Shown here in pieces: positions 1-6,851 of a DNA stretch of 24,433 bases. Under the pieces are notes generated by a model. The model was not told where the DNA came from. It did not search any database and worked only from the letters and a program-made list of their open reading frames with translations. Origin of the DNA: Candidatus Saccharibacteria bacterium UBA6039 (GTDB lineage Bacteria > Patescibacteriota > Saccharimonadia > Saccharimonadales > Saccharimonadaceae); NCBI GenBank assembly GCA_002427805.1, contig DIZB01000014.1, positions 1-24,433 on the forward strand, in the 5' to 3' direction. Both the position numbers and the translations under genes were made by a program. Within the stretch, counting starts at the first letter, position 1. The number at the start of each line of letters is the position of its first letter.

Positions 1-443
1 ATTGTCCCAGTAGATTCTTGCTTATACTCCAGTTTGTACTGTAGACATGATTGGTTACCGCTACACGCAGCACTCCCGTCGCCAACGTAGGCAAATGAGT
101 CAGTTGTTGTGCCTGCCGTAAGATTTGTACAGAGGTCGATAGAGTTTGTATCGCCACTAGCAGCCTGGGGTGTGATAAGAACCGTTGGATCGATCCCCGG
201 CAGGGCTGTTGTGACAGATGTGGTACTACTGGTCATCGTACTACAGCTTGGGTATTCACCATGCGTCGTATAGTATTTTTCAAGTGCAGATGAGATAACT
301 GAGGCACGCTGTGCACGCTGTGAGTCACGCGCATCGGCTTGATAGCGCGTAAAGCTCACCACACTAATAGTAGTAAGAATACCGATAACTGCGATCACGA
401 CTAGCAGTTCAATGATCGTGAAACCGCTCATTCTTTTTCTCAT
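1..443 (-). CDS. type IV prepilin-like protein, truncated by window edge
   Basis: The first 147 codons are visible and the 3' end lies outside the window. The protein begins MRKRMSGFTIIELLVVI, a textbook class III (PilD-processed) signal: short basic leader, cleavage after G7, F8 as mature residue 1 and E12 as the conserved Glu+5, followed by a hydrophobic helix ending near residue 30. The rest is a Ser/Thr-rich globular part with several Cys (for example around SCSTM and CSGNQSC) that may pair. I chose the ATG at 443 because a -10 box (TACAAT) sits exactly 6 nt before it; an internal ATG at 431 (MSGF) would leave almost no leader. It follows the RNA methyltransferase gene on the same strand but seems to have its own leaderless promoter. 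It is separate from the main pilus operon at 12.4-19 kb. The exact pilin class is not known. Confidence 0.9.
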   Translation of the reverse strand, partial: MRKRMSGFTIIELLVVIAVIGILTTISVVSFTRYQADARDSQRAQRASVISSALEKYYTTHGEYPSCSTMTSSTTSVTTALPGIDPTVLITPQAASGDTNSIDLCTNLTAGTTTDSFAYVGDGSAACSGNQSCLQYKLEYKQESTGT

Positions 444-449
444 AGCATA

Positions 450-455
450 ATTGTA
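450..455 (-). promoter_or_regulatory. -10 box of a likely leaderless promoter (prepilin gene)
   Basis: On the minus strand TACAAT is followed by six bases and then the ATG at 443. Transcription would start at or next to the A of ATG. No Shine-Dalgarno is present in the six-base gap. The same geometry recurs at five other genes in the window. Confidence 0.55.
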
Positions 456-499
456 ACAAACATTAGTGTAATGCACTATATTTTGCTTAAAATAAAGGC

Positions 500-1816
500 T
501 TATTTAAGATCGAGAATAACCAGGTGCTCAATATGGGGCGTGCGTGGAAAGAAGTTGTAGCCTCGATGCGCTTTAATGCCGTATACTGCGCCGAGTCTTG
601 CAACGTCGCGCGCCTGTGTGACGGGGTTACAGGAAAGGTAGATGATTCGAGGTGGTTTGACGTCGAGCAGTTTTGCAATAATGTCTTCATGAAGGCCTGC
701 GCGTGGCGGATCGACAATAATTGTCTTATCGCTTGTTATATATTCCAGTGCCTCTTCGCTTGGTGCAAGGATTGCTTTGATAGTCTTCTCACGCTCAAGA
801 GCTGTAATATTACGCTTCATTTCACGTACGGCATGCTCGTTTATTTCAACCATCGTGACATGGCTGCCACCAATTGTCAGGCCAATCGTCCCAACGCCAC
901 TATAAAGGTCAACAGATGGTTTATCGGCACTCACCCACTGCTTCATATCTGTAAGTGCTTGTTCATAAACGGGCAGATTGATTTGGAAAAAGCCTTCAAC
1001 GGCATAGTCAAATGAAATGCCTTGAATAGTATCTGTTAGGCTGGTTGTTCCCCACTTTTGAATGCGTTCAGTAATAACACTGGCTGGGCTTTTTGGATTG
1101 CTGTAGATCATTTCGAAGCCAATGATATGACCATTTTCCTTGAGGCCTTCAAGCTCGGGACCAGTCAGTTGTACAAATGCTGGGTCCTTTACATACAGTT
1201 GCAGAGCGATGTTGCCGGCAGCGTCACAACGCACGAGAAGAGTTTTGAGCATATAAGCACGAACATCTGGTTTGGTGCGAATAAAATCGCGCATTGCAAT
1301 CGCGGCCTCATTAATAACGGGGTGTGCAAGTGATGAACCATCGACGGGAATCTTGCCATGCGTACCGCGGCGGAAGAATGCGAGATCGATCTGCTCACGC
1401 TCTTTGTCCCAGTACCAGCTAAACTCGATTTTGTTACGATACTCATATTCACGACCATCAGTATAGACGTCAATTGTCTCAGGCAGCACAATGTCGTGGA
1501 GTTCGAATGCTTCTTCGATAAGAGCTGATTTGTAGTGTTGTTCTGCATCGAAACTCATTATTTGCCACGGACTTGTTGAAAGATAGCTGTTTTCGTCGCG
1601 CGGGAGAACGCGCTCTTTACTTGGTGTTAGTACCTCTTCGACAATGCCTTCAGCGAGGTTCGTTTTTTTCTTGGTCATCTGCACACGTACTTTTTCGCCG
1701 GGCAGACCGCCCCACACGAAAAGCTTTCGGCCACCTTCTAGGGTGCCGAGGCTCTGACCACCGCCAACAATCTTGTCGAGGGTGACGTCTACGATTGGTA
1801 AGACTTTTTTACTCAT
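500..1816 (-). CDS. RlmD/TrmA-family tRNA/rRNA uracil-C5 methyltransferase
   Basis: The protein has 438 aa. It transfers methyl from SAM to C5 of a uridine in rRNA or tRNA. The order is TRAM-like N-terminal beta domain (about 5-65), insert (about 85-250), then a Rossmann methyltransferase domain. Motifs visible: FFQIN (276-280), the SAM loop VDLYSGVGTIGL (302-313), IIVDPPRAGL (366-375), nucleophile Cys396 in YLSCNP, and the likely base Glu430 in HIEHL. Odd: the N-terminal iron-sulfur cysteines of E. coli RlmD are missing; the matching stretch reads ENSYLSTSPWQ (75-85). A longer frame opens at 1897, but that start would overlap the DoxX-like gene. MSKK at 1816 is preferred because TATACT lies 6 nt upstream with TTACAG 17 nt before it. 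Whether the target is U1939, U747 or tRNA U54 cannot be read from the sequence. Confidence 0.9.
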   Translation of the reverse strand: MSKKVLPIVDVTLDKIVGGGQSLGTLEGGRKLFVWGGLPGEKVRVQMTKKKTNLAEGIVEEVLTPSKERVLPRDENSYLSTSPWQIMSFDAEQHYKSALIEEAFELHDIVLPETIDVYTDGREYEYRNKIEFSWYWDKEREQIDLAFFRRGTHGKIPVDGSSLAHPVINEAAIAMRDFIRTKPDVRAYMLKTLLVRCDAAGNIALQLYVKDPAFVQLTGPELEGLKENGHIIGFEMIYSNPKSPASVITERIQKWGTTSLTDTIQGISFDYAVEGFFQINLPVYEQALTDMKQWVSADKPSVDLYSGVGTIGLTIGGSHVTMVEINEHAVREMKRNITALEREKTIKAILAPSEEALEYITSDKTIIVDPPRAGLHEDIIAKLLDVKPPRIIYLSCNPVTQARDVARLGAVYGIKAHRGYNFFPRTPHIEHLVILDLK

Positions 1817-1822
1817 CGAACT

Positions 1823-1851
1823 AGTATAGCGTAATATGCTCGTATCTGTAA
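1823..1851 (-). promoter_or_regulatory. promoter of the RNA methyltransferase gene (leaderless type)
   Basis: The minus strand shows TTACAG (1851-1846), a 17-nt spacer, TATACT (1828-1823), then six bases and the ATG at 1816. This fits sigma-70 spacing and places the start of transcription at the start codon. It lies just inside the end of the upstream DoxX-like gene. Confidence 0.55.
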
Positions 1852-1857
1852 GGGGTA

Positions 1858-2388
1858 CTACTTTGCTGGTTTTGGATTGGCGATCATGACCCACCAAGGT
1901 ATGCGCTTGATAATATAGTTATCAACCGACCAGCGACTTCGTCCAGCCATGCGTTCAAGGCCGTAAAGCGATAGAAAGACGATTGTATATATAATGCCAG
2001 TGCCAATATTGTCTGAGCTTGCATCGTAAGGTCCGCCAAAGCCTTCTGGGATTGCCCAAACGAGAAAACTAAACAGTGCAGCTGCGAGATAGGCAAATTT
2101 TCGTGCGAAGCCAAAAAGGAGCGCGAACGCAATGAGGCTTTCAATGACGGCAGTCATGATTACAAAACCGTGAGGGTTTTGCGAGATAATGGATGTCCAA
2201 AAGTCGAACCAGGGCTGTAGCCACGACGGTTGGCCTTCAGCTGCGCTTTTAAACTGATCAAGAAAGGTTTGTGCAAATGTTGGTTGCCACTTGAAAAACG
2301 CGTCAATAGCCCAAATAATACCAAAAATAATACGTAAAATCGCAACATGTTTTGATAATGAGCCCTGAGCTATCTGTTTTACAGCCAT
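1858..2388 (-). CDS. DoxX/DoxD-like integral membrane protein
   Basis: The protein has 176 aa and about four hydrophobic segments: roughly residues 14-34 (AILRIIFGIIWAIDAFFKW), 73-95, 98-115 and 128-147. The layout, the LRI..GIIW..DAFFKW opening, and the GFGGPY...NIGTGIIY stretch before the last helix resemble the DoxX/DoxD (small subunit of terminal quinol oxidase-like) superfamily. Members are tied to redox or thiol biology, but most are uncharacterised, so no reaction is claimed. The start ATG at 2388 has an AGAGG-like Shine-Dalgarno about 10 nt upstream. The stop lies 41 bases before the next minus-strand gene, whose promoter sits in between. It probably forms its own transcription unit. 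Confidence 0.55.
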   Translation of the reverse strand: MAVKQIAQGSLSKHVAILRIIFGIIWAIDAFFKWQPTFAQTFLDQFKSAAEGQPSWLQPWFDFWTSIISQNPHGFVIMTAVIESLIAFALLFGFARKFAYLAAALFSFLVWAIPEGFGGPYDASSDNIGTGIIYTIVFLSLYGLERMAGRSRWSVDNYIIKRIPWWVMIANPKPAK

Positions 2389-2524
2389 AGTGCTTATGCC
2401 TCTTTTCTATCTGTACACTACGCTTTATTAATAAGGACGTCAATGCGATACGGTTCACAACTCTTCCCTATCGCGCCGTTATTTGTTACAATTACCCCTG
2501 TAGTTTTTATCAAACTATACCTAA

Positions 2525-2554
2525 TGGGACGAGAGCCAGGTGGTAAGGCACTGG
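2525..2554 (+). repeat. degenerate 5'-half copy of tRNA-Gln
   Basis: Bases 2535-2554 match the D-arm and start of the anticodon stem of the tRNA-Gln at 2656-2675 in 19 of 20 positions. Both copies also have TGGGA a few bases earlier (2525-2529 and 2647-2651). No T-arm or acceptor 3' strand follows; instead there is a short hairpin, GACGAG-TTTGT-CTCGTC (2557-2573). It looks like the remnant of a tandem tRNA-Gln copy or debris of recombination at the tRNA. It should not give a functional tRNA. Confidence 0.6.
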
Positions 2555-2646
2555 CCGACGAGTTTGTCTCGTCAAAGATATAATAGGTTAACCAGAAACC
2601 GATGTGTATCAGTCTCATAAATAATATCGTACTTGCAAAATTGTAT

Positions 2647-2721
2647 TGGGATGTCGCCAAGTGGTAAGGCACTGGTTTCTGGTACCAGCATTCGGGGGTT
2701 CGAATCCCTCCATCCCAGCCA
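2647..2721 (+). tRNA. tRNA-Gln (anticodon CTG), CCA encoded
   Basis: A full cloverleaf can be drawn by eye. The acceptor stem is 2647-2653 paired with 2711-2717; the D-arm is GCCAAGTGGTAAGGC (2656-2670); the anticodon stem CTGGT/ACCAG encloses the loop TTCTGGT, giving anticodon CTG. The T-arm has the GGTTCGAATCC core and the discriminator is G2718. CCA is genomically encoded (2719-2721). The weak U1-A72 pair and G73 are typical of tRNA-Gln, and the overall string resembles E. coli tRNA-Gln. A terminator follows 25 bases later. The GC-rich accessory block begins just beyond, so this tRNA may have served as an integration site. Confidence 0.95.
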
Positions 2722-2746
2722 AGCATGAGCATTATTCAGTTATCTT

Positions 2747-2772
2747 AGCACTCCTAACAGGGGTGCTTTTCT
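2747..2772 (+). terminator. intrinsic terminator of the tRNA-Gln gene
   Basis: AGCACTCCT (2747-2755), loop AAC, AGGGGTGCT (2759-2767) form a 9-bp stem with one G-T pair, followed by TTTTCT. It sits 25 nt after the CCA end and ends the tRNA transcript. Confidence 0.8.
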
Positions 2773-2796
2773 GTTCTCTCTCATCGCGAAGAGGCG

Positions 2797-2921
2797 ATCG
2801 GTACATCAGCGGAGGAAAAGGTGTCGCAGCACCACCCCTGGAGAAGGGTTCGAGTCCCGCAAAGTATCTGGCATCAGTACATGATTTCGACGCTTTCGTC
2901 ACCCCTGTTGGATGTACCGAT
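2797..2921. repeat. 11-bp perfect inverted repeat enclosing a structured spacer
   Basis: ATCGGTACATC (2797-2807) and GATGTACCGAT (2911-2921) are exact reverse complements about 103 bases apart. Between them are possible small hairpins: GGTG-TCGCAG-CACC (2820-2833), a T-loop-like GGGTTCGAGTCCC (2846-2858) and GACG-CTTT-CGTC (2889-2900). CACCCCTG is also repeated (2833-2840 and 2901-2908). It lies between the tRNA terminator and the island's first gene. It could be a small RNA, a recombination remnant or chance. No gene is assigned. Confidence 0.35.
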
Positions 2922-2945
2922 GGTGTTGTCGACCTAACCACGTTT

Positions 2946-4142
2946 TCAGTGTTCGAGAGGTGGCTTATAGATCCCAACTCGTTGGTTGTTCCATCCGTCG
3001 AGCCCGCTTTTGAAATGGGAGTAGATGCTGGATTCGAACTTCAACAAGCTTGTCGCGAGGCCTTCGTAGCCACCATACTTTTCGAGTTCTTCGTCGGTTG
3101 AAATATTGACTGCGTGATTGAACCGGTCGTAGAGGGGCGCCTCGTTATCGATGAACCAGAAATAAGGAATTGATGTAGGAACGGTCGTGGTCAATGCCCT
3201 GATTTCTTCGGTCCCGGCTTCTGCAACGTATAGCTCAGGCGCACGCTCAAGGAATGACGCGATCTCGTTCATCGTGTCCGCCAGGAGGTATGCCACGTAG
3301 CAATGAGCCATCAACGCTGCAGCCTGGCTGTAGGTTCCGTTCATCCCCACTGTCGGCTGACTCGAATGCACATTGCTGCGCTCATGAAGCTCGCGCGCCG
3401 AGTCGTGTGTCGGATGGAGAAAAGTCCCGAGGAATGTGTAGTGGGCTTCAACTCTGCTGGTTGCCGCAGCGTCTAGGAGGTCATTCACTTGTAGGCATTG
3501 CAGCAACGCGTCGTAAGAGAGGTAGTGACGATAGCTGAACTTCGCCTCCTTCTGGAACTTTTTCTGCGCGTCTTTCACGGATTTCGGTGGCTCGTAGTAA
3601 TCGAAATAGTCCTCATCCTTGAGTCGCATCGTGGACGGACGAAATTCTTGAAACTGGAAGAAGTGCATTGGAATACGAAAGCTCGGTTCCACAGAATCCA
3701 GTAGCCCTTCGAAAACGTACATAAGAATCTTGCTCTCGCGTGGATACTCAGCCACGTAAAGACACGAAAGGCTTTCGCCGCGAGCGTGCTTCTCCTCAAG
3801 GTCCTTCTGCTGTTCGGCGAGAAACTCACGGACCTGTGTCGGAGTTTTGGACTGCACGTTCTGCAGCTGGAAGTACTTGTTGCCACGGCAGAGCAACTTG
3901 AGAAGCAACAGGTTCTCCAGTAGCGATCGGCAAAGTCCCAGGGCGTCGGCAACTCGTCCTTTTTCAAGGAGCTCGAGACAAGACTCTGCCGTTTCCATCC
4001 GAAAGTTCACGAAGTCCGTGACGTCCCCAAAGACAGTGAAGTAGTTCTTGCCCCACTTCCTCTTTGGCCCCCACGCAACGTAAGCCGCGATCATCGAACG
4101 CGACAGCTTGTCGACCCGGTCTATTTCCTCTGCGATTGTCAT
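2946..4142 (-). CDS. unknown helical protein, HEPN/DUF5677-like layout
   Basis: The protein has 398 aa, is soluble and is rich in predicted helices and aromatic residues. I do not recognise a firm family. The pairing of ALGLCRSLLENLLLLKLL (about 67-84) with a later YTFLGTFLHPTHDSA stretch (about 236-250) recalls DUF5677/AbiV-type proteins, which carry an R...E helix and a late conserved His; this is a loose resemblance only. The start ATG at 4142 has no clear Shine-Dalgarno. Base composition and codon use are more GC-rich than the pilus genes and match the three following island genes. It is divergent from the 156-aa gene and shares a 104-bp intergenic space with it. Position beside a Shedu nuclease suggests a possible role in phage defence or in the mobile element; that is inference. 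Confidence 0.65.
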   Translation of the reverse strand: MTIAEEIDRVDKLSRSMIAAYVAWGPKRKWGKNYFTVFGDVTDFVNFRMETAESCLELLEKGRVADALGLCRSLLENLLLLKLLCRGNKYFQLQNVQSKTPTQVREFLAEQQKDLEEKHARGESLSCLYVAEYPRESKILMYVFEGLLDSVEPSFRIPMHFFQFQEFRPSTMRLKDEDYFDYYEPPKSVKDAQKKFQKEAKFSYRHYLSYDALLQCLQVNDLLDAAATSRVEAHYTFLGTFLHPTHDSARELHERSNVHSSQPTVGMNGTYSQAAALMAHCYVAYLLADTMNEIASFLERAPELYVAEAGTEEIRALTTTVPTSIPYFWFIDNEAPLYDRFNHAVNISTDEELEKYGGYEGLATSLLKFESSIYSHFKSGLDGWNNQRVGIYKPPLEH

Positions 4143-4246
4143 CTGTATCTAGTTATGAGGCATAGCGGCGGACTTGGCAAGCTCCGTCGTGCCGTGGCTG
4201 CTTATGCTTGCGTTCTTGGGCTGAGGCTTCATAGTGAATAGCCGCA

Positions 4247-4717
4247 ATGCCAAGGCTTACTTCCCGCGACTATCTCATCCACCGTCAATTTCTTTGCGAG
4301 CAATGGGAAGAGCGTGACGGTGCCGCTTTCGCAGACCTTCCATTGCAAGAGCAACGCGACCTTCACGACTATTACGCTCTGACGGTTCCTTTTACTGAAA
4401 AGGAGGCGCTGACACATCGCAACGCGATGACGAAAGCCTTTCCGTCGCTGCCACAGAAGGCCGGCCGGGCATACGAAGCCATCCGTGCTGCTATCGATGG
4501 GACACCAAATCAGATCGTCGACGCCCACCACGAAGCGACCACGACGGTCGAGCTGATCGCAGGCAAGCATCGATCACTTCTTCGGATCACGGGCGTCGCT
4601 CGTCCGAGACCAGATCACTATCGACTTGCTCGAGCGCTCCTCGCACTTGCCAATGATCCAGTAGCGTCAGCAACGCTCGATAAAGCTCTTGCGAAACACC
4701 TTAAAAATCGTCGATAG
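4247..4717 (+). CDS. unknown 156-aa island protein
   Basis: It begins MPRLTSRDYLIHRQFL and is a charged, helical, soluble protein with no membrane segment, signal peptide or recognisable catalytic motif. The C-terminal half is Ala/Leu/Arg-rich (for example RLARALLALANDP) and ends in KNRR. GC-rich wobble bases are like those of its island neighbours. No Shine-Dalgarno is visible before the ATG at 4247, so either it is leaderless or the start is uncertain. It lies 62 bp upstream of the Shedu gene on the same strand, but a promoter-like element is present in that gap, so the two may be separately transcribed. The homogeneous codon pattern makes it a probable real gene; function unknown. Confidence 0.65.
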   Translation: MPRLTSRDYLIHRQFLCEQWEERDGAAFADLPLQEQRDLHDYYALTVPFTEKEALTHRNAMTKAFPSLPQKAGRAYEAIRAAIDGTPNQIVDAHHEATTTVELIAGKHRSLLRITGVARPRPDHYRLARALLALANDPVASATLDKALAKHLKNRR

Positions 4718-4726
4718 CACTCAAGC

Positions 4727-4755
4727 TTAGAGAATTCGAGAATTAATCATATAAT
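4727..4755 (+). promoter_or_regulatory. sigma-70-type promoter of the Shedu gene
   Basis: TTAGAG (4727-4732), 17-nt spacer, perfect TATAAT (4750-4755). The ATG at 4780 is preceded by AGGAG (4767-4771) with an 8-nt gap. Unlike several host genes in this window, this gene has a conventional leader and ribosome binding site. Confidence 0.7.
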
Positions 4756-4779
4756 GAGTTCATAGTAGGAGCAACAGTT

Positions 4780-5955
4780 ATGGACATTCATGAGTTCACA
4801 GTCGAGACCGTTGGTCCTGACATTGCCACGGTTACACCAGACCTTGTCCTCCAAGAGGATAAGACAGTGGATGAGACCCCTCTAACCAGGACTGTCTTCC
4901 GAGCTGAGGTTCGCTCTCAGGGTGTGCGTGGCTGGCTCATCCAACAAAAGCGGAACCGAAACGAAGAATGGGAAGACACCAAAAAGATCGATTTTCGAAA
5001 ACTGAAGTCTGGCGAGGGTGCCAACATTGAGCTAAGTACCGAGGCCCTCTCTCGAGTAGTCGAGCAGTACGAAATTCTTAAGAGCCACATCGCACAACAC
5101 GGGCTTAGCTACGGAAAGCAAAGTTACATCTCCGGCAAGAAGGACGAGATACTTATTGTCAACTCCAAGTCCGTGGCTGCGTCGATCGCTTCCATCCTCA
5201 AAAAACAACCGGATGAAGAATTCTGGGCTGCCCTTGCCGCTGACCAGCCGGGGCTACTACGTCGGCTCGCGTATGGCGCCCAACAAGAAGTCCGTCGGCG
5301 TCAGCTTCGCATCTTCGAATACTTTCTGGACGATCCGGTCAACCTACAAAAGTACGCGACTGCCCAGAAACTTACTGACGCTAAAGACGAAAAGATCTGG
5401 CAGCACTACTTCGAACAGAATCCGTGGATCTTCGGCTATGGCCTGGACTATCAGTACTTGAACGTTCTCCAAAGAGAGGCAACCATCGGAAGCCCTACTG
5501 TCGGTGGCACTGATCAAGAGCTCATTGACTTCCTCATGGGTACCAGTGAGTACACGGTGCTTGTCGAGATCAAGACGGCAGAAACTCCGTTGATGGCTGC
5601 GACCAAGAATCGCTCCAACTCCTGGCGCTTGTCGAACGAGCTCATCCATGCTCAATCTCAGATCCTTGAACAGCGTGCGAGCTTTCAGGCTTACGTTGAT
5701 GCGAATCATGACAGCCTCTACACAAAAGATGGAGACCGTGTTCATCAGAACACCCTCAATCCGCGCGTCATTTTAGTTATTGGTCGCACGAGCGCCCTTG
5801 CTGAGGCAGGGTCCGCTAAAGAACAAGACATCAAGAAGCGAACGTTTGAACTGTACCGACGAGAACTCCATTCCATTACGGTCCTGACCTACGATGAGTT
5901 GCTCGAACGCGCCCGCCACATCGTGGCGACGACTAAGGAGCCTTCCAAGGCCTAA
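4780..5955 (+). CDS. sduA: Shedu anti-phage nuclease (DUF4263, SduA)
   Basis: The protein has 391 aa. Shedu is a single-gene phage defence system whose SduA protein is a PD-(D/E)XK-type nuclease. The C-terminal DUF4263 domain (about 200-380) shows the family marks: HYFEQNPWIFGYG (209-221), catalytic Asp250 in ELIDFLMG, VEIKT with Glu263 and Lys265, then NRSNSWRLSNEL and a Gln at 294 before the next helix, and the closing LTYDELLERA (369-378). The N-terminal 190 residues are a variable, probably sensing or oligomerisation, region with no motif I can name. The length is usual for the family and nothing looks truncated, so it is probably active. It has its own promoter and Shine-Dalgarno. Its stop overlaps the stop of the convergent HTH gene by 4 nt. 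GC-rich, consistent with acquisition. Confidence 0.85.
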   Translation: MDIHEFTVETVGPDIATVTPDLVLQEDKTVDETPLTRTVFRAEVRSQGVRGWLIQQKRNRNEEWEDTKKIDFRKLKSGEGANIELSTEALSRVVEQYEILKSHIAQHGLSYGKQSYISGKKDEILIVNSKSVAASIASILKKQPDEEFWAALAADQPGLLRRLAYGAQQEVRRRQLRIFEYFLDDPVNLQKYATAQKLTDAKDEKIWQHYFEQNPWIFGYGLDYQYLNVLQREATIGSPTVGGTDQELIDFLMGTSEYTVLVEIKTAETPLMAATKNRSNSWRLSNELIHAQSQILEQRASFQAYVDANHDSLYTKDGDRVHQNTLNPRVILVIGRTSALAEAGSAKEQDIKKRTFELYRRELHSITVLTYDELLERARHIVATTKEPSKA

Positions 5956-6404
5956 TTGCCTTTACGACGCGGCGCCTTAGCTCGCATCTCAACTCCCATT
6001 CGGTGCAATGCCCGAAGCACCGCACCATGCGACAGTCCGTGTTTCTCTTCCAGCTCCGCCATCGTCATTCCGGCCCCATAGTCTCGAGCCATCGTCTGAT
6101 CCTGCTCTGACGTTACGACCTGCTGACGAACCACAACGTTTCGTTCACGCAGTAATCGGAGGAGGGCAGACGGTGCAACGCCGGACTCGGTGGCTAGCGA
6201 TCTTGCGCTCTCGCCGGCTCGGTAGCGCCGGACAACATCATCGATCTGCTCGGCGCCAAGTCGTGCCGATAGGCGATGAATTTGGAACTCTGTGGGTTTA
6301 GAAGGGGCTTCCCGTGACTCCCGCGGTTCTGCCAGTTTCCGCAGCCCATCAGGGGTAAAGGCGACATCCGAATTGTTTGACAAGAGGTCGATAATGCCAG
6401 CCAA
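5952..6404 (-). CDS. double helix-turn-helix protein, recombinase-HTH-like
   Basis: The protein has 150 aa and two successive Hin/resolvase-style HTH units: about 49-92 (IDDVVRRYRAGESARSLATE then GVAPSALLRLLRERNV) and about 102-138 (MARDYGAGMTMAELEEKHGL then SHGAVLRALHRMGV). It ends in a basic tail, KAPRRKGN. Such units occur at the C-terminus of serine recombinases and in stand-alone regulators; no catalytic recombinase domain is present, so DNA binding is the only safe inference. No in-frame ATG exists, and a stop lies five codons upstream of the TTG at 6404, so TTG is the likely start, with GTG or CTG alternatives further in. It is convergent with the Shedu gene and may regulate or once have mobilised the island. 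High GC and actinobacterial-looking sequence. Confidence 0.7.
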   Translation of the reverse strand: MAGIIDLLSNNSDVAFTPDGLRKLAEPRESREAPSKPTEFQIHRLSARLGAEQIDDVVRRYRAGESARSLATESGVAPSALLRLLRERNVVVRQQVVTSEQDQTMARDYGAGMTMAELEEKHGLSHGAVLRALHRMGVEMRAKAPRRKGN

Positions 6405-6436
6405 GATGATTATTAGCTATTCTCTCACAATAAGAC

Positions 6437-6442
6437 TATAAT
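6437..6442 (+). promoter_or_regulatory. -10 box upstream of the 48-aa membrane peptide gene
   Basis: TATAAT on the plus strand in an AT-rich gap between the GC-rich island and the small gene, about 68 nt before its ATG. The -35 region (TAGCTA at 17 nt) is weak. The surrounding AT richness marks the right-hand edge of the island. Confidence 0.4.
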
Positions 6443-6510
6443 AGGGTTACAAGGTAATATATTTAATAAATGTAAATATATTAGTTCTTATAAAATAAGG
6501 AGGAAAGCAT

Positions 6511-6657
6511 ATGTTATTAACAATTGCAGCGATACTAGTGGTACTTTGGTTACTGGGATTTACTCTCAATATTGGCGGGTGGTTAATCCACTTACTCATA
6601 ATTATTGCTCTCATAGTCTTTATCTATGATATGGTCGTTCGTCGACGAGCCAAGTAA
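6511..6657 (+). CDS. lmo0937-family small membrane protein (48 aa)
   Basis: The peptide begins MLLTIAAILVVLWLLGF, has two hydrophobic stretches (about 1-19 and 22-42) split by NIGGW, and ends in the basic RRRAK. This closely follows the lmo0937/DUF5670 family of very short, often stress-linked membrane proteins found widely in bacteria, whose function is unknown. A near-perfect Shine-Dalgarno, AAGGAGG (6497-6503), lies 7 nt before the ATG. It stands alone between the defence island and the two-component genes, and has its own AT-rich upstream region. A strong hairpin with a T-run at 6852-6887 could end its transcript, leaving a roughly 190-nt 3' untranslated region. Confidence 0.85.
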   Translation: MLLTIAAILVVLWLLGFTLNIGGWLIHLLIIIALIVFIYDMVVRRRAK

Positions 6658-6851
6658 TTTGCATATTGTGCTTTTCGTCCTGAGACCTCACTCATCGGGG
6701 TATTGGAATATGTCGATAAGACTAATCGAGAGTTGTTTGCAAAATACAGCATCAGTCTAAGAGGGCTAAAATGAGGTGATAGATTGTTAAGTCCTAGTAA
6801 TAATTTGTACCCGACCCATCATCACAGCCACGAGAGATTCGAACTAAAGTC

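Noticed and set aside
524..1015. 163-aa open frame on the plus strand
   Set aside because: It is antisense to the methyltransferase catalytic domain, whose motifs are unambiguous.
1817..1897. 27-codon N-terminal extension of the RNA methyltransferase
   Set aside because: It would overlap the DoxX-like gene, lacks family sequence, and a good promoter lies just before the inner ATG at 1816.
2418..2732. 104-aa open frame on the minus strand with WDGGIRTPECWYQKPVP
   Set aside because: It is antisense to tRNA-Gln; this kind of translated tRNA complement is a common false gene.
2846..2858. T-arm-like GGGTTCGAGTCCC, possible second tRNA
   Set aside because: No acceptor, D or anticodon arms can be drawn around it.
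2646..3101. 151-aa open frame on the plus strand over the tRNA and the island's left end
   Set aside because: It runs through the tRNA, its terminator and the 3' end of the 398-aa gene on the other strand, with no protein-like composition.
6833..6850. GATTCGAAC stretch, possible attachment-site copy of the tRNA 3' end at the island's far side
   Set aside because: Only the short TTCGAATC core matches, and in inverted orientation; it is not a convincing direct repeat.
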